Below, one piece after another: positions 17,304 to 26,758 of a stretch of 61,704 nucleotides of DNA. This DNA is from Faecalibacterium sp. UBA1762 (GTDB lineage Bacteria > Bacillota > Clostridia > Oscillospirales > Ruminococcaceae), in NCBI GenBank assembly GCA_002314755.1, contig DCHC01000038.1, positions 1-61,704 of the forward strand, written 5' to 3'. The notes beneath the pieces are model-generated. The model saw nothing but the letters and a program-made list of their open reading frames with translations. It made no database searches and was not told the DNA's origin. The stretch's first letter is position 1, and every line of letters begins with the position of its first letter. The position numbers were made by a program, and so were the translations under genes.

Positions 17304-18314
17304 TTATTTCTGATACATCTTACCGATAGCCTCCGCACGGCGGGCAACCTCATTTGCGACTGTTTCGGGTGCCGTCACCCGCAGTTGATCGCCAAAGCTC
17401 ATCACCCAACCGTAGAAGGGGTCTGCCGGAACTGCAGAAACATTGACCGCAAACCACCCCTCCTTTTCGCCGGGGGTCAATACGATATCGCTGCCAAACC
17501 GGTCTACCAAAACCCCGACCAGCTCATTTTTTACCTGCAGGCGAATTTCCGTCTCCTTGCCGGCAAACATTCCGAATCTGCCCCGTACATAACCGCTCAA
17601 GTCAAAATGTTCAAAATATTCTCTGCCGGTACGGGCATAGTCGGCTATCTTTTGTTCGCTGATTTTATCCACCCGGTAATGCCGTACACTGCTGGTATCT
17701 TCGTCGTACCCGATTAGGTAATAGTTTTCCTCCTGCCAGGCAAGCACCCAGGGGCTGACACGGTATATCTTACCTGCATGCTTTTCGGTGCTGGTAAAGC
17801 CGCCCGGTTTGCTACGGTCCACCACCCACTGTTTGTACCGAAAGGTGATGCTTTTATCCTCATCAATCGCCTGATGAATGGTATCCACAATATACAGAAT
17901 CTGCTTATTGTCGCTTTTTACCCGCCCGGCATTTCCCACCTGACGCTGCAGCTGACGGGCGAGATACTTGCTGGTCAGTTTTTCCAGCTTTTCTGTCAGC
18001 TCATCTGTTCTTTTACGGGGTATAAATTTGGCACACTGCACGGCATCCACCAACAGCTTCAGCTCTGCCTGGTCAAACAACCGGCTTGCCACAAAATATC
18101 CGCTGCCCTTTCCACGCTGAAGCTTGATATCCGCACCGTAGTAGTTCAGGGTCTCAATGTCACTGTACAGACTTTTGCGTTCTACCGGAATGCCGCCTGT
18201 TTTTAACCGTTCCAAAAGGTCCGGCACACTGATTCTGTGATTTTCGTCTGTATCCTCGTTCAGAATTCTCTGGACCTCCAGCAATCTGCCCTTTTGATGA
18301 TTCAGCTTTGACAT
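17304..18314 (-). CDS. WYL-domain transcriptional regulator
   Basis: 336 residues. An N-terminal helix-turn-helix (about 1-75, VERKSLYSDIETLNYYGADI) is followed by a WYL ligand-sensing domain (SPWVLAWQEENYYLIGYDE at about 185-205) and a C-terminal WCX extension. Such regulators respond to small ligands or nucleic acid. The ATG at 18314 is preferred, with GAGGTG 6 nt upstream; an ATG at 18332 lacks a site. It is divergent from the C_GCAxxG/NnrD fusion gene, a possible target. Confidence 0.9.
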   Translation of the reverse strand: MSKLNHQKGRLLEVQRILNEDTDENHRISVPDLLERLKTGGIPVERKSLYSDIETLNYYGADIKLQRGKGSGYFVASRLFDQAELKLLVDAVQCAKFIPRKRTDELTEKLEKLTSKYLARQLQRQVGNAGRVKSDNKQILYIVDTIHQAIDEDKSITFRYKQWVVDRSKPGGFTSTEKHAGKIYRVSPWVLAWQEENYYLIGYDEDTSSVRHYRVDKISEQKIADYARTGREYFEHFDLSGYVRGRFGMFAGKETEIRLQVKNELVGVLVDRFGSDIVLTPGEKEGWFAVNVSAVPADPFYGWVMSFGDQLRVTAPETVANEVARRAEAIGKMYQK

Positions 18315-18375
18315 TATCGGCACCTCGTTCATCTTCTATTGGAGTGAGGCTTATTTGAAAGTCCCGTTTATCACC

Positions 18376-18404
18376 ATATTACGACATTTTCACGAAAAAG
18401 GCAA
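18376..18404 (-). promoter_or_regulatory. Promoter of the WYL regulator
   Basis: Minus strand: -35 TTGCCT (18399-18404), 17 bp, -10 TAATAT (18376-18381). It lies 7 bp from the divergent -35 at 18412. Confidence 0.6.
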
Positions 18405-18411
18405 CTAATAA

Positions 18412-18440
18412 TTGAAAAAAAGAGGGTAAACCTATATAAT
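18412..18440 (+). promoter_or_regulatory. Promoter of the C_GCAxxG/NnrD - radical SAM operon
   Basis: -35 TTGAAA (18412-18417), 17 bp, -10 TATAAT (18435-18440). The leader of about 90 nt contains a small CCGCGG.../CTGCGG stem. Confidence 0.7.
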
Positions 18441-18537
18441 AGAAACAGAGAAACAGCCGTTACTGGCGTCACACTCCGCGGGGAAGAGTCTGCGGATGAC
18501 ATGTCTTTTACCATTCCACGAAAGGAATCCGATTCTC

Positions 18538-19929
18538 ATGGAACAGCCGATTTTATCCGAAAAACAATTACAGGCAAAAGCGTTGTTTGAAGCCGGGTAC
18601 AACTGCAGTCAGAGCGTCGCCGGAGCCTTTTGGCAGGAGATGGGTCTGCCCAAGGCAACCGTGCTTGCCACTGTGACCGGTTTTGGCGGGGGGTTTGCCC
18701 GCCTGCGAGAGGTTTGCGGCGCGGTAAGCGGCATGGTTGCGGCCATTAGCGCCGTGCAGCAAAAATACGGGGTGACCCCAGACGGCAAAAAGAAAAACTA
18801 CCCGCTGGTACAACAGTATATCTCCGCATTTGAGGATCATTTCGGCAGCTACCTTTGCCGGGAGCTATTAGGTTTGCGCTCAAAGGAGCGCCAGCTTCCG
18901 ATCCCCAGTGAGCGTACACCGGAGTGGTACGCAAACCGCCCCTGTCTTGATGCGATCCTCTATGCGGTGCAGCTGACCGAGCAGGCACTGCTGCAGTCGG
19001 CAACTGCCTTCGAACAGACTCAAGCTGCGGTCAGGGTAATCGACCGCGCTTTTTGCCGTGCAAACCGACCGGTACGCCCGACAGACGGTCACAAGGGTAG
19101 CTTTGGTACGGTTGCCTGCCTGTGCGGCTGCGCCCAATACCGCGGTGCCGCCGTTCTGGCCTGTACCGGCGCGCTGCGTGCCGGTGCCGGTCTGGTCCGT
19201 TTGGCAGCGCCGGAGCCGGTGATTGCCGCTGTCGCTGCAGCCCGACCGGAGGTTACTTTTTTTCTGCCGGAGCAGGGTTGTTCCGGTGATCGAGCGGAAA
19301 CACAGCCTCTCGCCTCTTTAATACAGTCCGCAACCGTTTTACTGGCAGGCTGCGGTCTGGGCAGAGCACCGCAGGCATTTTCAGCGCTCAAAGAACTTTT
19401 GACAGTTGCCGCCAGCCGAAACATTCCCACCGTGCTGGATGCTGACGGACTGTATTTTTTGCCGGAGCTGGCTCATGAGCTTAGCCAGCTGCCCCCGCTG
19501 ATCATTACACCCCACCCGGGTGAAGCCGCCCGGCTGCTGCAGACCACCGTTGCGCAGATCTCTCCGGACCCGGCTGCTGCCGCCTGCCGACTGGCAAGGG
19601 AATATCACTCTGTGGCAGTTTTGAAGGGCAGCGCCACCTATGTTGCCACGCCCGACGGCCAGCTTGCCGGTCTTTGCGCCCCAAATGACGGTCTTGCCAC
19701 CGGTGGAAGCGGCGATCTACTCGCCGGTATCATTGCCGGCCTGACCGCTCAAAGCTTTGCCCCCTTTGGGGAATCCGTCAAAGAACTCAGCTGGGCGCAA
19801 GCCACTCAGCAGCTATTTGCCAATGCCGCCTGCGGCGTGTGGCTGCACAGCGATGCCGCAGACCGCGCCGGACAAAAGCGTTCCTCCGCTTCTCTGTTGC
19901 CTTTGGATATCGCGGAGGAGCTACAATGA
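18538..19929 (+). CDS. C_GCAxxG_C_C domain fused to ADP/ATP-dependent NAD(P)H-hydrate dehydratase
   Basis: 463 residues. Residues about 1-150 match the C_GCAxxG_C_C family of putative redox proteins: GYNCSQSV (Cys23), GGFARLREVCGAVSGM (Cys60), then Cys in SYLCREL and in NRPCLDA. Residues about 165-463 are a YjeF C-terminal/NnrD dehydratase that repairs hydrated NAD(P)H, with HKGSFGTVACL, AGAGLVRLAAP, ITPHPGEAARLL, VLKGSATYVATP and the catalytic NDGLATGGSGDLLAGI. NnrD is normally fused to an NnrE epimerase, so this partner is unusual. The ATG at 18538 follows AAAGGAATCC. Its stop overlaps the radical SAM start by 4 bp. Confidence 0.85.
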   Translation: MEQPILSEKQLQAKALFEAGYNCSQSVAGAFWQEMGLPKATVLATVTGFGGGFARLREVCGAVSGMVAAISAVQQKYGVTPDGKKKNYPLVQQYISAFEDHFGSYLCRELLGLRSKERQLPIPSERTPEWYANRPCLDAILYAVQLTEQALLQSATAFEQTQAAVRVIDRAFCRANRPVRPTDGHKGSFGTVACLCGCAQYRGAAVLACTGALRAGAGLVRLAAPEPVIAAVAAARPEVTFFLPEQGCSGDRAETQPLASLIQSATVLLAGCGLGRAPQAFSALKELLTVAASRNIPTVLDADGLYFLPELAHELSQLPPLIITPHPGEAARLLQTTVAQISPDPAAAACRLAREYHSVAVLKGSATYVATPDGQLAGLCAPNDGLATGGSGDLLAGIIAGLTAQSFAPFGESVKELSWAQATQQLFANAACGVWLHSDAADRAGQKRSSASLLPLDIAEELQ

Positions 19930-21629
19930 ATAAGCCCTTCTCAGCAACTGTCCGGTCAGCCAATACCCGGGTGGTAATCGGTATGCTGCAAAGCCAGTAT
20001 ATTCACTCCGGTTTGGCCCCCTGGTGTCTTGCCGCCGGCATCCGCCGGTACGCCACGGCGCTTACCCCACTGGTTTGCGAAAGCACCGTCAACCGCCCGG
20101 TAGAGGCATTTGTCGCAGATATTCTGTCCCACGAGCCTGCCGTTGTGGGGCTTTGCTGCTATATTTGGAATATCACCCTGACGGAACAGGCGGTCCGTCT
20201 TCTGAAGGCCGCCCGACCGCAGCTGCCCATTGTGTTGGGCGGGCCGGAGGTTTCCTACTGCACTGGGCAGGTATTTCGCCGTCTGCCTGAGGTTGATGCC
20301 ATCATCAGCGGCGAAGGCGAGCTGCCCTTTGCTTTGTTATGCGAAAGTATTCTTACCGGCAACCCTGTCCCGGATAATTTGGGCATCGCTCTACCCGGTA
20401 TGCCGGAGCCTGCCTCCTACACCCCCTGTGGCGACTGGCCCAGCCCTTACAGCGATGACTACTTTTCCGCTCTGAAAGGGCGGATTGCCTACCTGGAAAC
20501 CAGCCGCGGCTGTCCCTTCCGCTGCGCGTTCTGCCTTTCCGGACGATGCGGTGGGGTGCGTTTTTTGCCGATGGATCGGGTCAAAAAGGAGCTTTGCCTT
20601 CTTGCTCACAGCGGGACCCAAACCGTAAAGCTGGTCGACCGCACCTTTAACGCCAATGCGCCCCGGGCGCGGGAGATCTGGCAATTTCTGATAGAGGAAT
20701 ACGGCAAAGCTGTACCCGTCGGGGTCTGCTTTCATTTTGAAATCGGCGGAGATTTACTGGATGAGGAAAGCTTTACCCTGCTTGCCCGGGCGCCGAAGGG
20801 ACTTTTTCAGCTGGAAATCGGACTGCAAAGCTTTTACGAGCCCACCCTTGCCGCCGTCTGCCGACACACCAATGCGCAACGGTTGTGTGCCAATATCCGC
20901 AGGGTTCTTGCCCCCGGCAATCTACACATCCACATTGATCTGATCGCCGGGCTGCCGTTAGAAACCTTTGAGCTGTTTGCTCAAAGCTTCAATATCGCCT
21001 ACAGTCTGCAGGCGCATCAGCTCCAACTGGGCTTTTTAAAACTGATATTCGGCGCTGCCCTGCGGGATACCGCCGAAAACGATGGTACGCAATACCGTCC
21101 CCAGCCGCCCTATGAGGTACTATCCACCAGATGGATTACCGCCGACCAACTGGATACGCTGCGTACCGTTGCTGACTGTGTGGATCGGCTATACAATTCC
21201 GGCAGATTTCGCCTTACCCTTGACTATCTGCTGCAGACAACCGAACAAACGCCCTTTGAACTGTTCTGCCGACTTGCAGAAGGCTTTGCCGGGGTGGATA
21301 CCACCCGGATTTCACTGGAGGAGTACACCGCCCTGCTACAGAAAACTGCTGCCGGACTTACCGGGGTGGATGCAGCCCGTTTGCGGGATGTGATGTGTTG
21401 TGACCGGCTTGCCTCTAACCGAACCGGTAAACTGCCCCCCTGCCTGCAGATCACCGACCCTGCAGGATTAAAGGCTGCGGCCAAAGCCCTGCCCGCCCCA
21501 CCGCCCGACACTCACCGCGGCCTCGCCATTTTATATACATATCGTAAAATAGTATATTGCGATTACAATATGTTAAATTACGACAGTATTTTAGGCCGGT
21601 GGCAGCTACAGATGCTCCCGCTTTCCTGA
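19926..21629 (+). CDS. B12-binding-domain radical SAM protein (DUF4080-like)
   Basis: 567 residues. An N-terminal Rossmann-like B12-binding domain (about 15-150, VLGGPEVSY and ISGEGELPF) precedes a radical SAM barrel with the cluster motif CPFRCAFC (Cys196, Cys200, Cys203). A C-terminal part of the DUF4080 type follows. Members of this class make methyl- or rearrangement-type radicals; the substrate here is unknown. The start is the ATG overlapping the upstream stop (ATGA), with GGAG 7 nt before. Longer upstream starts lie inside the previous gene. Confidence 0.85.
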   Translation: MNKPFSATVRSANTRVVIGMLQSQYIHSGLAPWCLAAGIRRYATALTPLVCESTVNRPVEAFVADILSHEPAVVGLCCYIWNITLTEQAVRLLKAARPQLPIVLGGPEVSYCTGQVFRRLPEVDAIISGEGELPFALLCESILTGNPVPDNLGIALPGMPEPASYTPCGDWPSPYSDDYFSALKGRIAYLETSRGCPFRCAFCLSGRCGGVRFLPMDRVKKELCLLAHSGTQTVKLVDRTFNANAPRAREIWQFLIEEYGKAVPVGVCFHFEIGGDLLDEESFTLLARAPKGLFQLEIGLQSFYEPTLAAVCRHTNAQRLCANIRRVLAPGNLHIHIDLIAGLPLETFELFAQSFNIAYSLQAHQLQLGFLKLIFGAALRDTAENDGTQYRPQPPYEVLSTRWITADQLDTLRTVADCVDRLYNSGRFRLTLDYLLQTTEQTPFELFCRLAEGFAGVDTTRISLEEYTALLQKTAAGLTGVDAARLRDVMCCDRLASNRTGKLPPCLQITDPAGLKAAAKALPAPPPDTHRGLAILYTYRKIVYCDYNMLNYDSILGRWQLQMLPLS

Positions 21630-21675
21630 TTTCTTACCCGTCCACTGTCTGCCGTGTTTGCAACCAGGTTGTCTC

Positions 21676-21704
21676 TTTTCATTTTCCTTTTCGTTTGCTA
21701 TAAT
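21676..21704 (+). promoter_or_regulatory. Promoter of the GH36-like gene
   Basis: -35 TTTTCA (21676-21681, weak), 17 bp, -10 TATAAT (21699-21704). Confidence 0.5.
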
Positions 21705-21742
21705 AACATACAGAGCATATCATCAATAAAAAGGAGCTATTT

Positions 21743-23479
21743 ATGAAGGAATTGATTTGCGCCGGTCAACAATTTTTGCTGCCGGAGGAAAACCCCGTTA
21801 CCCCGGAAATTAGTCTGCAGGAGGATAAGGACGGCGTTCGCGTCTACCGGATCAACTGGCATAGCGAGACCCCGATCGGCAATCTACGTGTGGTACTGCC
21901 CCTGCCGATGCTGCGGGTGTTAAATGTTTTTCTTTCCACCTGCTGCCGTGACCACGTACTGCACCAGTGGTGGGCCGCTACCCGTAGCGAAAGTCGTTTT
22001 TATTTCGGTGCGCCGTTCCTGTGTGCCACTCAGGGAGACGATATCAACTACGCCCTGGTTGCCCTTTCCGACGCCGTGGACGATAACTGCATCAGCTTTG
22101 GTGTCAACGATTTTGCCGACCGCGACACGGTGGAATTTAACATTGATTTGCTGACCGGTCGCAAGCTGGTAAAGGATCACAGCGTGCTGTTACGGGTGGA
22201 TACCCGTGAGCTGACCCTGACAGATAGCATGAAGCAGCTCTCCGACTGGTGGCTCAGCTTTTATCCGTTACGGGCCGAGATACCCGAGGACGCGGAGGAA
22301 CCGCTTTACTCTAGCTGGTACAATTACCATACCCACCCCAGTGCGGACAGCCTGCGTCGTGAGCTTACGGAAGCCGCCGAAATGGGCTTTAAGACGGTCA
22401 TTCTGGATGACGGTTGGCAGTATGACGGCGATGGAGACGGCAGCTATTCCCAGTGCGGTGACTGGCATTTCTCCGGTGCAAAATTTCCGGATGCCAGGCA
22501 GTTTATGCAAGAAGTGCATGACCTGGGCTTAAAGCTTGCTTTGTGGTTCTGCGTGCCCTATGTAGGCTGGCATACCGAGGCCTATCAGAAGTACAAAAAC
22601 AAACTGCTGCTGGATGTTCCCAGCCAGGAGACCGGCGTACTGGATGTCCGTTACGCAGATGTACGGGAGCATATTGTCAACACCCTATGCGATTTTGTGG
22701 AAAAGACAGGTTTGGACGGTCTGAAGCTGGATTTTATCGACGCTATCCGGTTAGAGGACGACAGCCCTGCAGCCAATGAAGAAATGGATGTTCCCGATCT
22801 GTCCCAGGCGGTGATACGCCTGCTGACCGATCTGGAGGATCGTTTGAAGGTCGTGTGCCCCGGCGCTTTGCTGGAATACCGCCACAACTATATCGGGCCT
22901 GCTATCACCCGTTTTGGCAATATGCTGCGGGTGGGCGACTGCGCTTTTGACTGTCAAATCAACCGGCGGGGCATTGCCGATTTGCGGCTGCTGCATCATC
23001 CCATAGCGGTACACTCTGATATGCTGTACTGGTCGCCACGGGAGACCCCTGAGAACTGTGGCCGACAACTGGCTAATATTTTGTTTGGCGTACCCCAAAT
23101 CTCGGTTTTGCTGCAAAACAGCACTGCCGAGCAAAAGGCAGTCATTACCCGCTATGTCCGCTACTGGAAAGCCAACAAGCAGGTGCTGATGCACGGCAAA
23201 TTTATCACCCACCGTCAGGATATGGATTTCCCCATTTTGGAGGCTGTAACCGAAGAAAAACGGATCGTTGGCAGCTATGCGCCCATGACGGTCCCGGTTG
23301 ACGGCAAGGTGACCGATATCTGGAATGGCAGCGAGGGGGACCGCGTTGTGGTCCGGCTTTGCTGTACGCGGAACTACACGGTGGAGGATTGCTTTGGCAA
23401 ACAGCTTGCCGCCGGTCAGCTTGCCGCCGGAATGCATGAGGTGACTGTGCCGGTAGGCGGTACTCTGCTGCTGAAATAA
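21743..23479 (+). CDS. Alpha-galactosidase-like glycosidase (GH36-type)
   Basis: 578 residues. An N-terminal beta domain (about 1-185) is followed by a TIM barrel with SSWYNYHTHPS, VILDDGWQYDGDGDG and DGLKLDFID; Asp330 in KLDFI is the likely nucleophile. A C-terminal beta domain ends the protein. The acid/base is tentatively the Asp in RVGDC. Expected to remove alpha-galactosyl residues, but specificity in this clan is broad. No signal peptide. An AAAAAGGAGC ribosome binding site precedes the ATG. The gene is monocistronic between its own promoter and a terminator. Confidence 0.8.
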   Translation: MKELICAGQQFLLPEENPVTPEISLQEDKDGVRVYRINWHSETPIGNLRVVLPLPMLRVLNVFLSTCCRDHVLHQWWAATRSESRFYFGAPFLCATQGDDINYALVALSDAVDDNCISFGVNDFADRDTVEFNIDLLTGRKLVKDHSVLLRVDTRELTLTDSMKQLSDWWLSFYPLRAEIPEDAEEPLYSSWYNYHTHPSADSLRRELTEAAEMGFKTVILDDGWQYDGDGDGSYSQCGDWHFSGAKFPDARQFMQEVHDLGLKLALWFCVPYVGWHTEAYQKYKNKLLLDVPSQETGVLDVRYADVREHIVNTLCDFVEKTGLDGLKLDFIDAIRLEDDSPAANEEMDVPDLSQAVIRLLTDLEDRLKVVCPGALLEYRHNYIGPAITRFGNMLRVGDCAFDCQINRRGIADLRLLHHPIAVHSDMLYWSPRETPENCGRQLANILFGVPQISVLLQNSTAEQKAVITRYVRYWKANKQVLMHGKFITHRQDMDFPILEAVTEEKRIVGSYAPMTVPVDGKVTDIWNGSEGDRVVVRLCCTRNYTVEDCFGKQLAAGQLAAGMHEVTVPVGGTLLLK

Positions 23480-23504
23480 CGCCGCACTGTTTTCTACCGA
23501 AATT

Positions 23505-23550
23505 AAAAGGGTCTGTAAGATATTTTTCAATCTTACAGACCCCTCTTTTT
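23505..23550. terminator. Bidirectional terminator
   Basis: Stem GGGTCTGTAAGA (23509-23520) pairs with TCTTACAGACCC (23531-23542). TTTTTT follows on plus, and AAAA before the stem gives TTTT on minus. The plus T-run touches the stop of the GH28-like gene. Confidence 0.85.
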
Positions 23551-24859
23551 ATGCTTTTTCCAAGATAATATCTTTTCCGGCAGTGACGATGCCGGTCAGC
23601 TGATTGTCCTCGAAGCAACCCGGCCGTGTGACCCGGAATACCGGGCATTCCGGATTTTTGTTGACAATATTCGTAAAGCTGGATTTTACCACCGAGGCAT
23701 TGACCAGTACTGCGCTTTCACTATTGCACAGGATATTGGATACTGCAATGTTTGCTATGCTACCTGGCAGATTTCTGCCGTATGCACCGTCCGCCTCTCC
23801 CAACAACAGCACTGCACGGGAGTCAAACCCTTCGGGGGAATCATCCACCACATTGTCAATCACCACATTCCAAATATTGCACTCCGCAGCCAGCAGCCGC
23901 ACATGGCAACACAGATGACCTTTGGAATAGCCGATGATATTACGAATGATCACGTCGTGAATATCACGCTCACGACGGGACCAGTCATTGTGCAGTATTT
24001 GGGTGGATTCGTAAGAGCCGCTTTCACGCGGCTGGGCGTCCGGCGTTGCAATAGCGGTCAGGGCCACGATATCATCGCCGGTACCACCGAAAATATCACT
24101 GACTAAAATATCAGAACAGCCGCAGCGCAGGTCTATGCCATCTTGATTTTCCATATTATTCAAAAGGCCGTCAATCTCCTTGGCCATGCAGCTGTCGAAG
24201 GTAATACCCTGTATTTTGCCGCGATGGCACGCCTCTAAAGAAATACCCCAGCCGTGGGTGCAGACCAAGGTTAGGTTTTCCACCGAGAAATCCTCTGCCA
24301 TGGCAAACAGAATACCAATACCTCGCCAGTCGCCGTGCGGCACCTCGCCCGGCTTACCGGCATCGGTTCCAAAGCTGTGGTCATGCTCTTCATCAAAGCT
24401 TGTCACCCCTGCTGCACGGTGCTCCGCGCTGATCCAATCTGCCAGGCGCAGCAGGTCTTCCGGCTTTTTGGGGCAGGGATTGCTTAAGATTTTTCCACCG
24501 TCACCGGTGGCCCGGGGATGGTCTGCCCCCTCTAAGATACACAGGCCCTCTCCCTTGATATGAATATTGCGGATAGGCTGCACCTGCGTGATGCTGTGCC
24601 CGCAGTTGGCGCTGCGGAAAAAGTTATCCCGGCAAGCGTCTGAAAGCTTCAGCTTAACGTTGCGCAAAATGACTGTGGTATTCTCCGGCAGTAAAATTGC
24701 CCGGTCCAGCATCCAGGTCTGGCGCTGGGGCTGGTTTTTACTGCAACGGGGCGGTATCAGCAATACGCCGTCGCCGCCGTTTGCTATGCTGCAGGCAGCC
24801 AGTGCTTTTTCGATCTGTTCACTGTCTGTAGCAGCGGAAAAATCATTTACATTAATCAT
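23549..24859 (-). CDS. GH28-like right-handed beta-helix protein (polygalacturonase/pectin-lyase fold)
   Basis: 436 residues. The beta-helix repeats are visible as regular SVENLTLV, IRNIIGYSKG, VVIDNVV and ISNILCNSES strands. NQDGIDL and GDDIVAL match the GH28 catalytic-Asp region (NTDG, DD), but the usual GHG is replaced by GHLCCHV, so activity or specificity may differ. No signal peptide. GAGGAG lies 7 nt upstream of the ATG. It is the last gene after HAD and GH2, likely acting with them on the same oligosaccharide. Confidence 0.75.
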   Translation of the reverse strand: MINVNDFSAATDSEQIEKALAACSIANGGDGVLLIPPRCSKNQPQRQTWMLDRAILLPENTTVILRNVKLKLSDACRDNFFRSANCGHSITQVQPIRNIHIKGEGLCILEGADHPRATGDGGKILSNPCPKKPEDLLRLADWISAEHRAAGVTSFDEEHDHSFGTDAGKPGEVPHGDWRGIGILFAMAEDFSVENLTLVCTHGWGISLEACHRGKIQGITFDSCMAKEIDGLLNNMENQDGIDLRCGCSDILVSDIFGGTGDDIVALTAIATPDAQPRESGSYESTQILHNDWSRRERDIHDVIIRNIIGYSKGHLCCHVRLLAAECNIWNVVIDNVVDDSPEGFDSRAVLLLGEADGAYGRNLPGSIANIAVSNILCNSESAVLVNASVVKSSFTNIVNKNPECPVFRVTRPGCFEDNQLTGIVTAGKDIILEKA

Positions 24860-24946
24860 GAAGGCACTCCTCTTTTTTCTTATTACAATACCGCACAGAA
24901 CCGTCTGTTACCCTGGGATTCAATGCTCTTTATTTATGTTCTGTTC

Positions 24947-26698
24947 TCAGTCTTCTACCGCAGCTTTGCGGGAGGTGATCTCATACAGAATTTCCGGGTC
25001 GAACTTGGGTATCCGGTCGTAGGTGTACAAACCGTTTTGCTCCTGCTCCACATCCGTCAGCTGGGTATAACAGAAAGCGCAGATTCGGCTATTGTCCAGC
25101 AGCGCGTCCACCAGGCCCTTGTATCGGTCCAGAAATTCCTTTTCCGCGGTAGGCGCAACCCCGTAGCCCCAGCTGCCGCCCGCACCGATCTCATTTGCTT
25201 TGCACGCAGCCTCCTGCCCGCTCCAACGGGTGCCGCCAAATTCGGATACAAAACACAGCTCTTCCGGCGGGGCAAAGGGCGGAACCTTTTCATCCACTAC
25301 GGTATTCCCGTGATACAGTGCCTCATATCGGGCACGGAAGGTCTCCGGATTCTGGTCGTAATCGTGCCAGTCCGGCATGTCGCAGCAGCCCGGTACATGT
25401 ACCCAGCCGCTGGAATCGATGACCGGCCGGGTCGGATCCAGCGCCTTGGTCAACCGGTAAACCTGAGCAAGCAGCGCGGGGTCGGCATTGGGTTGGGTCT
25501 CGTTAAAGGGACACCAGCCGATGACAGCAGGGTGGCTGCGATCCCGCAGCACAATCTCCTGCCACTCGGGGATAAAGGCACCCCAGCTTTGCGGTCGGGA
25601 TACATCCAAACCCCAGTTGGCATGCTCATCCCAGACAAGATAGCCCAACCGGTCACAATGATACAGAAAACGCGGTTCAAATACCTTTTGATGCAATCTG
25701 GCACCGTTAAAGCCGCAATCCATAGAACGGATAATATCGCTGATCAGGGCGTCCTCTGAGGGAGCGGTATAGATACCGTCTCGGTAAAAGCCCTGGTCCA
25801 GAATGAACCTGCCGAAAATGGATTTTCCGTTCAGGTACAGCCGATGGTCGGCATACCAAAACTCCCGAACACCGAAATAACTTTTCACCTGATCCGCAGG
25901 CTCATCACTGGGCTGGTCCAGGGTGAGGGTCAGATCATATAGCACCGGGGTCTTGGGGCTCCACAACTGCACCTCCGGCACTGACAGCTGCAGCTTGGCC
26001 ACACCGCCGTGTACCGTACCGGCTGCCACCGCAACCGGCTCCTCCTGCAGACTGGCAGCCGCGGAAACCTGCAGTCCCTCTGCATGGGCAGCGCGTACAG
26101 TCAGCGCTACCGTGCCGTCCATATGGGTGACGACGGCACAGTCCTCCAAATAGCTCTGGGGACGGGCCTCCAACCAGACGGTCTGCCAAATGCCGGTCGT
26201 ACGGGTATACATACATCCAAACGAGGCGTACTCTGATGACTGTTTGCCCGCTGGCTGGTTGGCGCTGCGGGTGTCATCCTGAGCGCAAACCGTCAACACA
26301 TTCTCTCCCTCGGCCAGCGCGTGGGTGATTTCAAAACAGATGGGGGTATAGCCGCCCCGGTGACTGCCCACACTGACCCCGTTTACAAAAACCTCGGTCA
26401 GCCAATCGCAGGCACCAATATGAAAAAATACCCGCTGGCCCAAAAAACTTTCCGGCACCGTCACACTACGCCGATACCAAACACAGGGCATAAAATCAGT
26501 ATACTGCACACCGGAAAGCTTGCTTTCCGGGCAAAAAGGCAGTGTGATGGTATCGTTTAACTGATAATCCGGGTCGGTCATTCCACGGGCACGTCCGCTG
26601 CAGCCGGGATCCATTTCAAACTGCCATGTTCCGTTTAAATTCAGCCAATTTTTCCGTTCAAAGTGGGGAAAAGGATGTTCCGGACGGGGAATACTCAT
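24947..26698 (-). CDS. GH2 beta-glycosidase (beta-galactosidase/glucuronidase-like)
   Basis: 583 residues, short for GH2. It has a jelly-roll N-domain (LNLNGTWQFEMDPG, VWYRRSVTVPE, VFVNGVSVGSHRGGYTP), an immunoglobulin-like middle domain and a TIM barrel. The acid/base Glu is in PFNETQ and the nucleophile Glu in FVSEFGG. No signal peptide, so it is intracellular. The sugar cleaved cannot be told from sequence. GGGAGG is 8 nt before the ATG. It lies between the HAD and GH28-like genes on one transcript. Confidence 0.88.
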   Translation of the reverse strand: MSIPRPEHPFPHFERKNWLNLNGTWQFEMDPGCSGRARGMTDPDYQLNDTITLPFCPESKLSGVQYTDFMPCVWYRRSVTVPESFLGQRVFFHIGACDWLTEVFVNGVSVGSHRGGYTPICFEITHALAEGENVLTVCAQDDTRSANQPAGKQSSEYASFGCMYTRTTGIWQTVWLEARPQSYLEDCAVVTHMDGTVALTVRAAHAEGLQVSAAASLQEEPVAVAAGTVHGGVAKLQLSVPEVQLWSPKTPVLYDLTLTLDQPSDEPADQVKSYFGVREFWYADHRLYLNGKSIFGRFILDQGFYRDGIYTAPSEDALISDIIRSMDCGFNGARLHQKVFEPRFLYHCDRLGYLVWDEHANWGLDVSRPQSWGAFIPEWQEIVLRDRSHPAVIGWCPFNETQPNADPALLAQVYRLTKALDPTRPVIDSSGWVHVPGCCDMPDWHDYDQNPETFRARYEALYHGNTVVDEKVPPFAPPEELCFVSEFGGTRWSGQEAACKANEIGAGGSWGYGVAPTAEKEFLDRYKGLVDALLDNSRICAFCYTQLTDVEQEQNGLYTYDRIPKFDPEILYEITSRKAAVED

Positions 26699-26758
26699 TT
26701 TAAAAACCTCCCTGACATTTTTCTTGACTTTTTCCTTTTTTATCTTCTTTTCGGAAGC

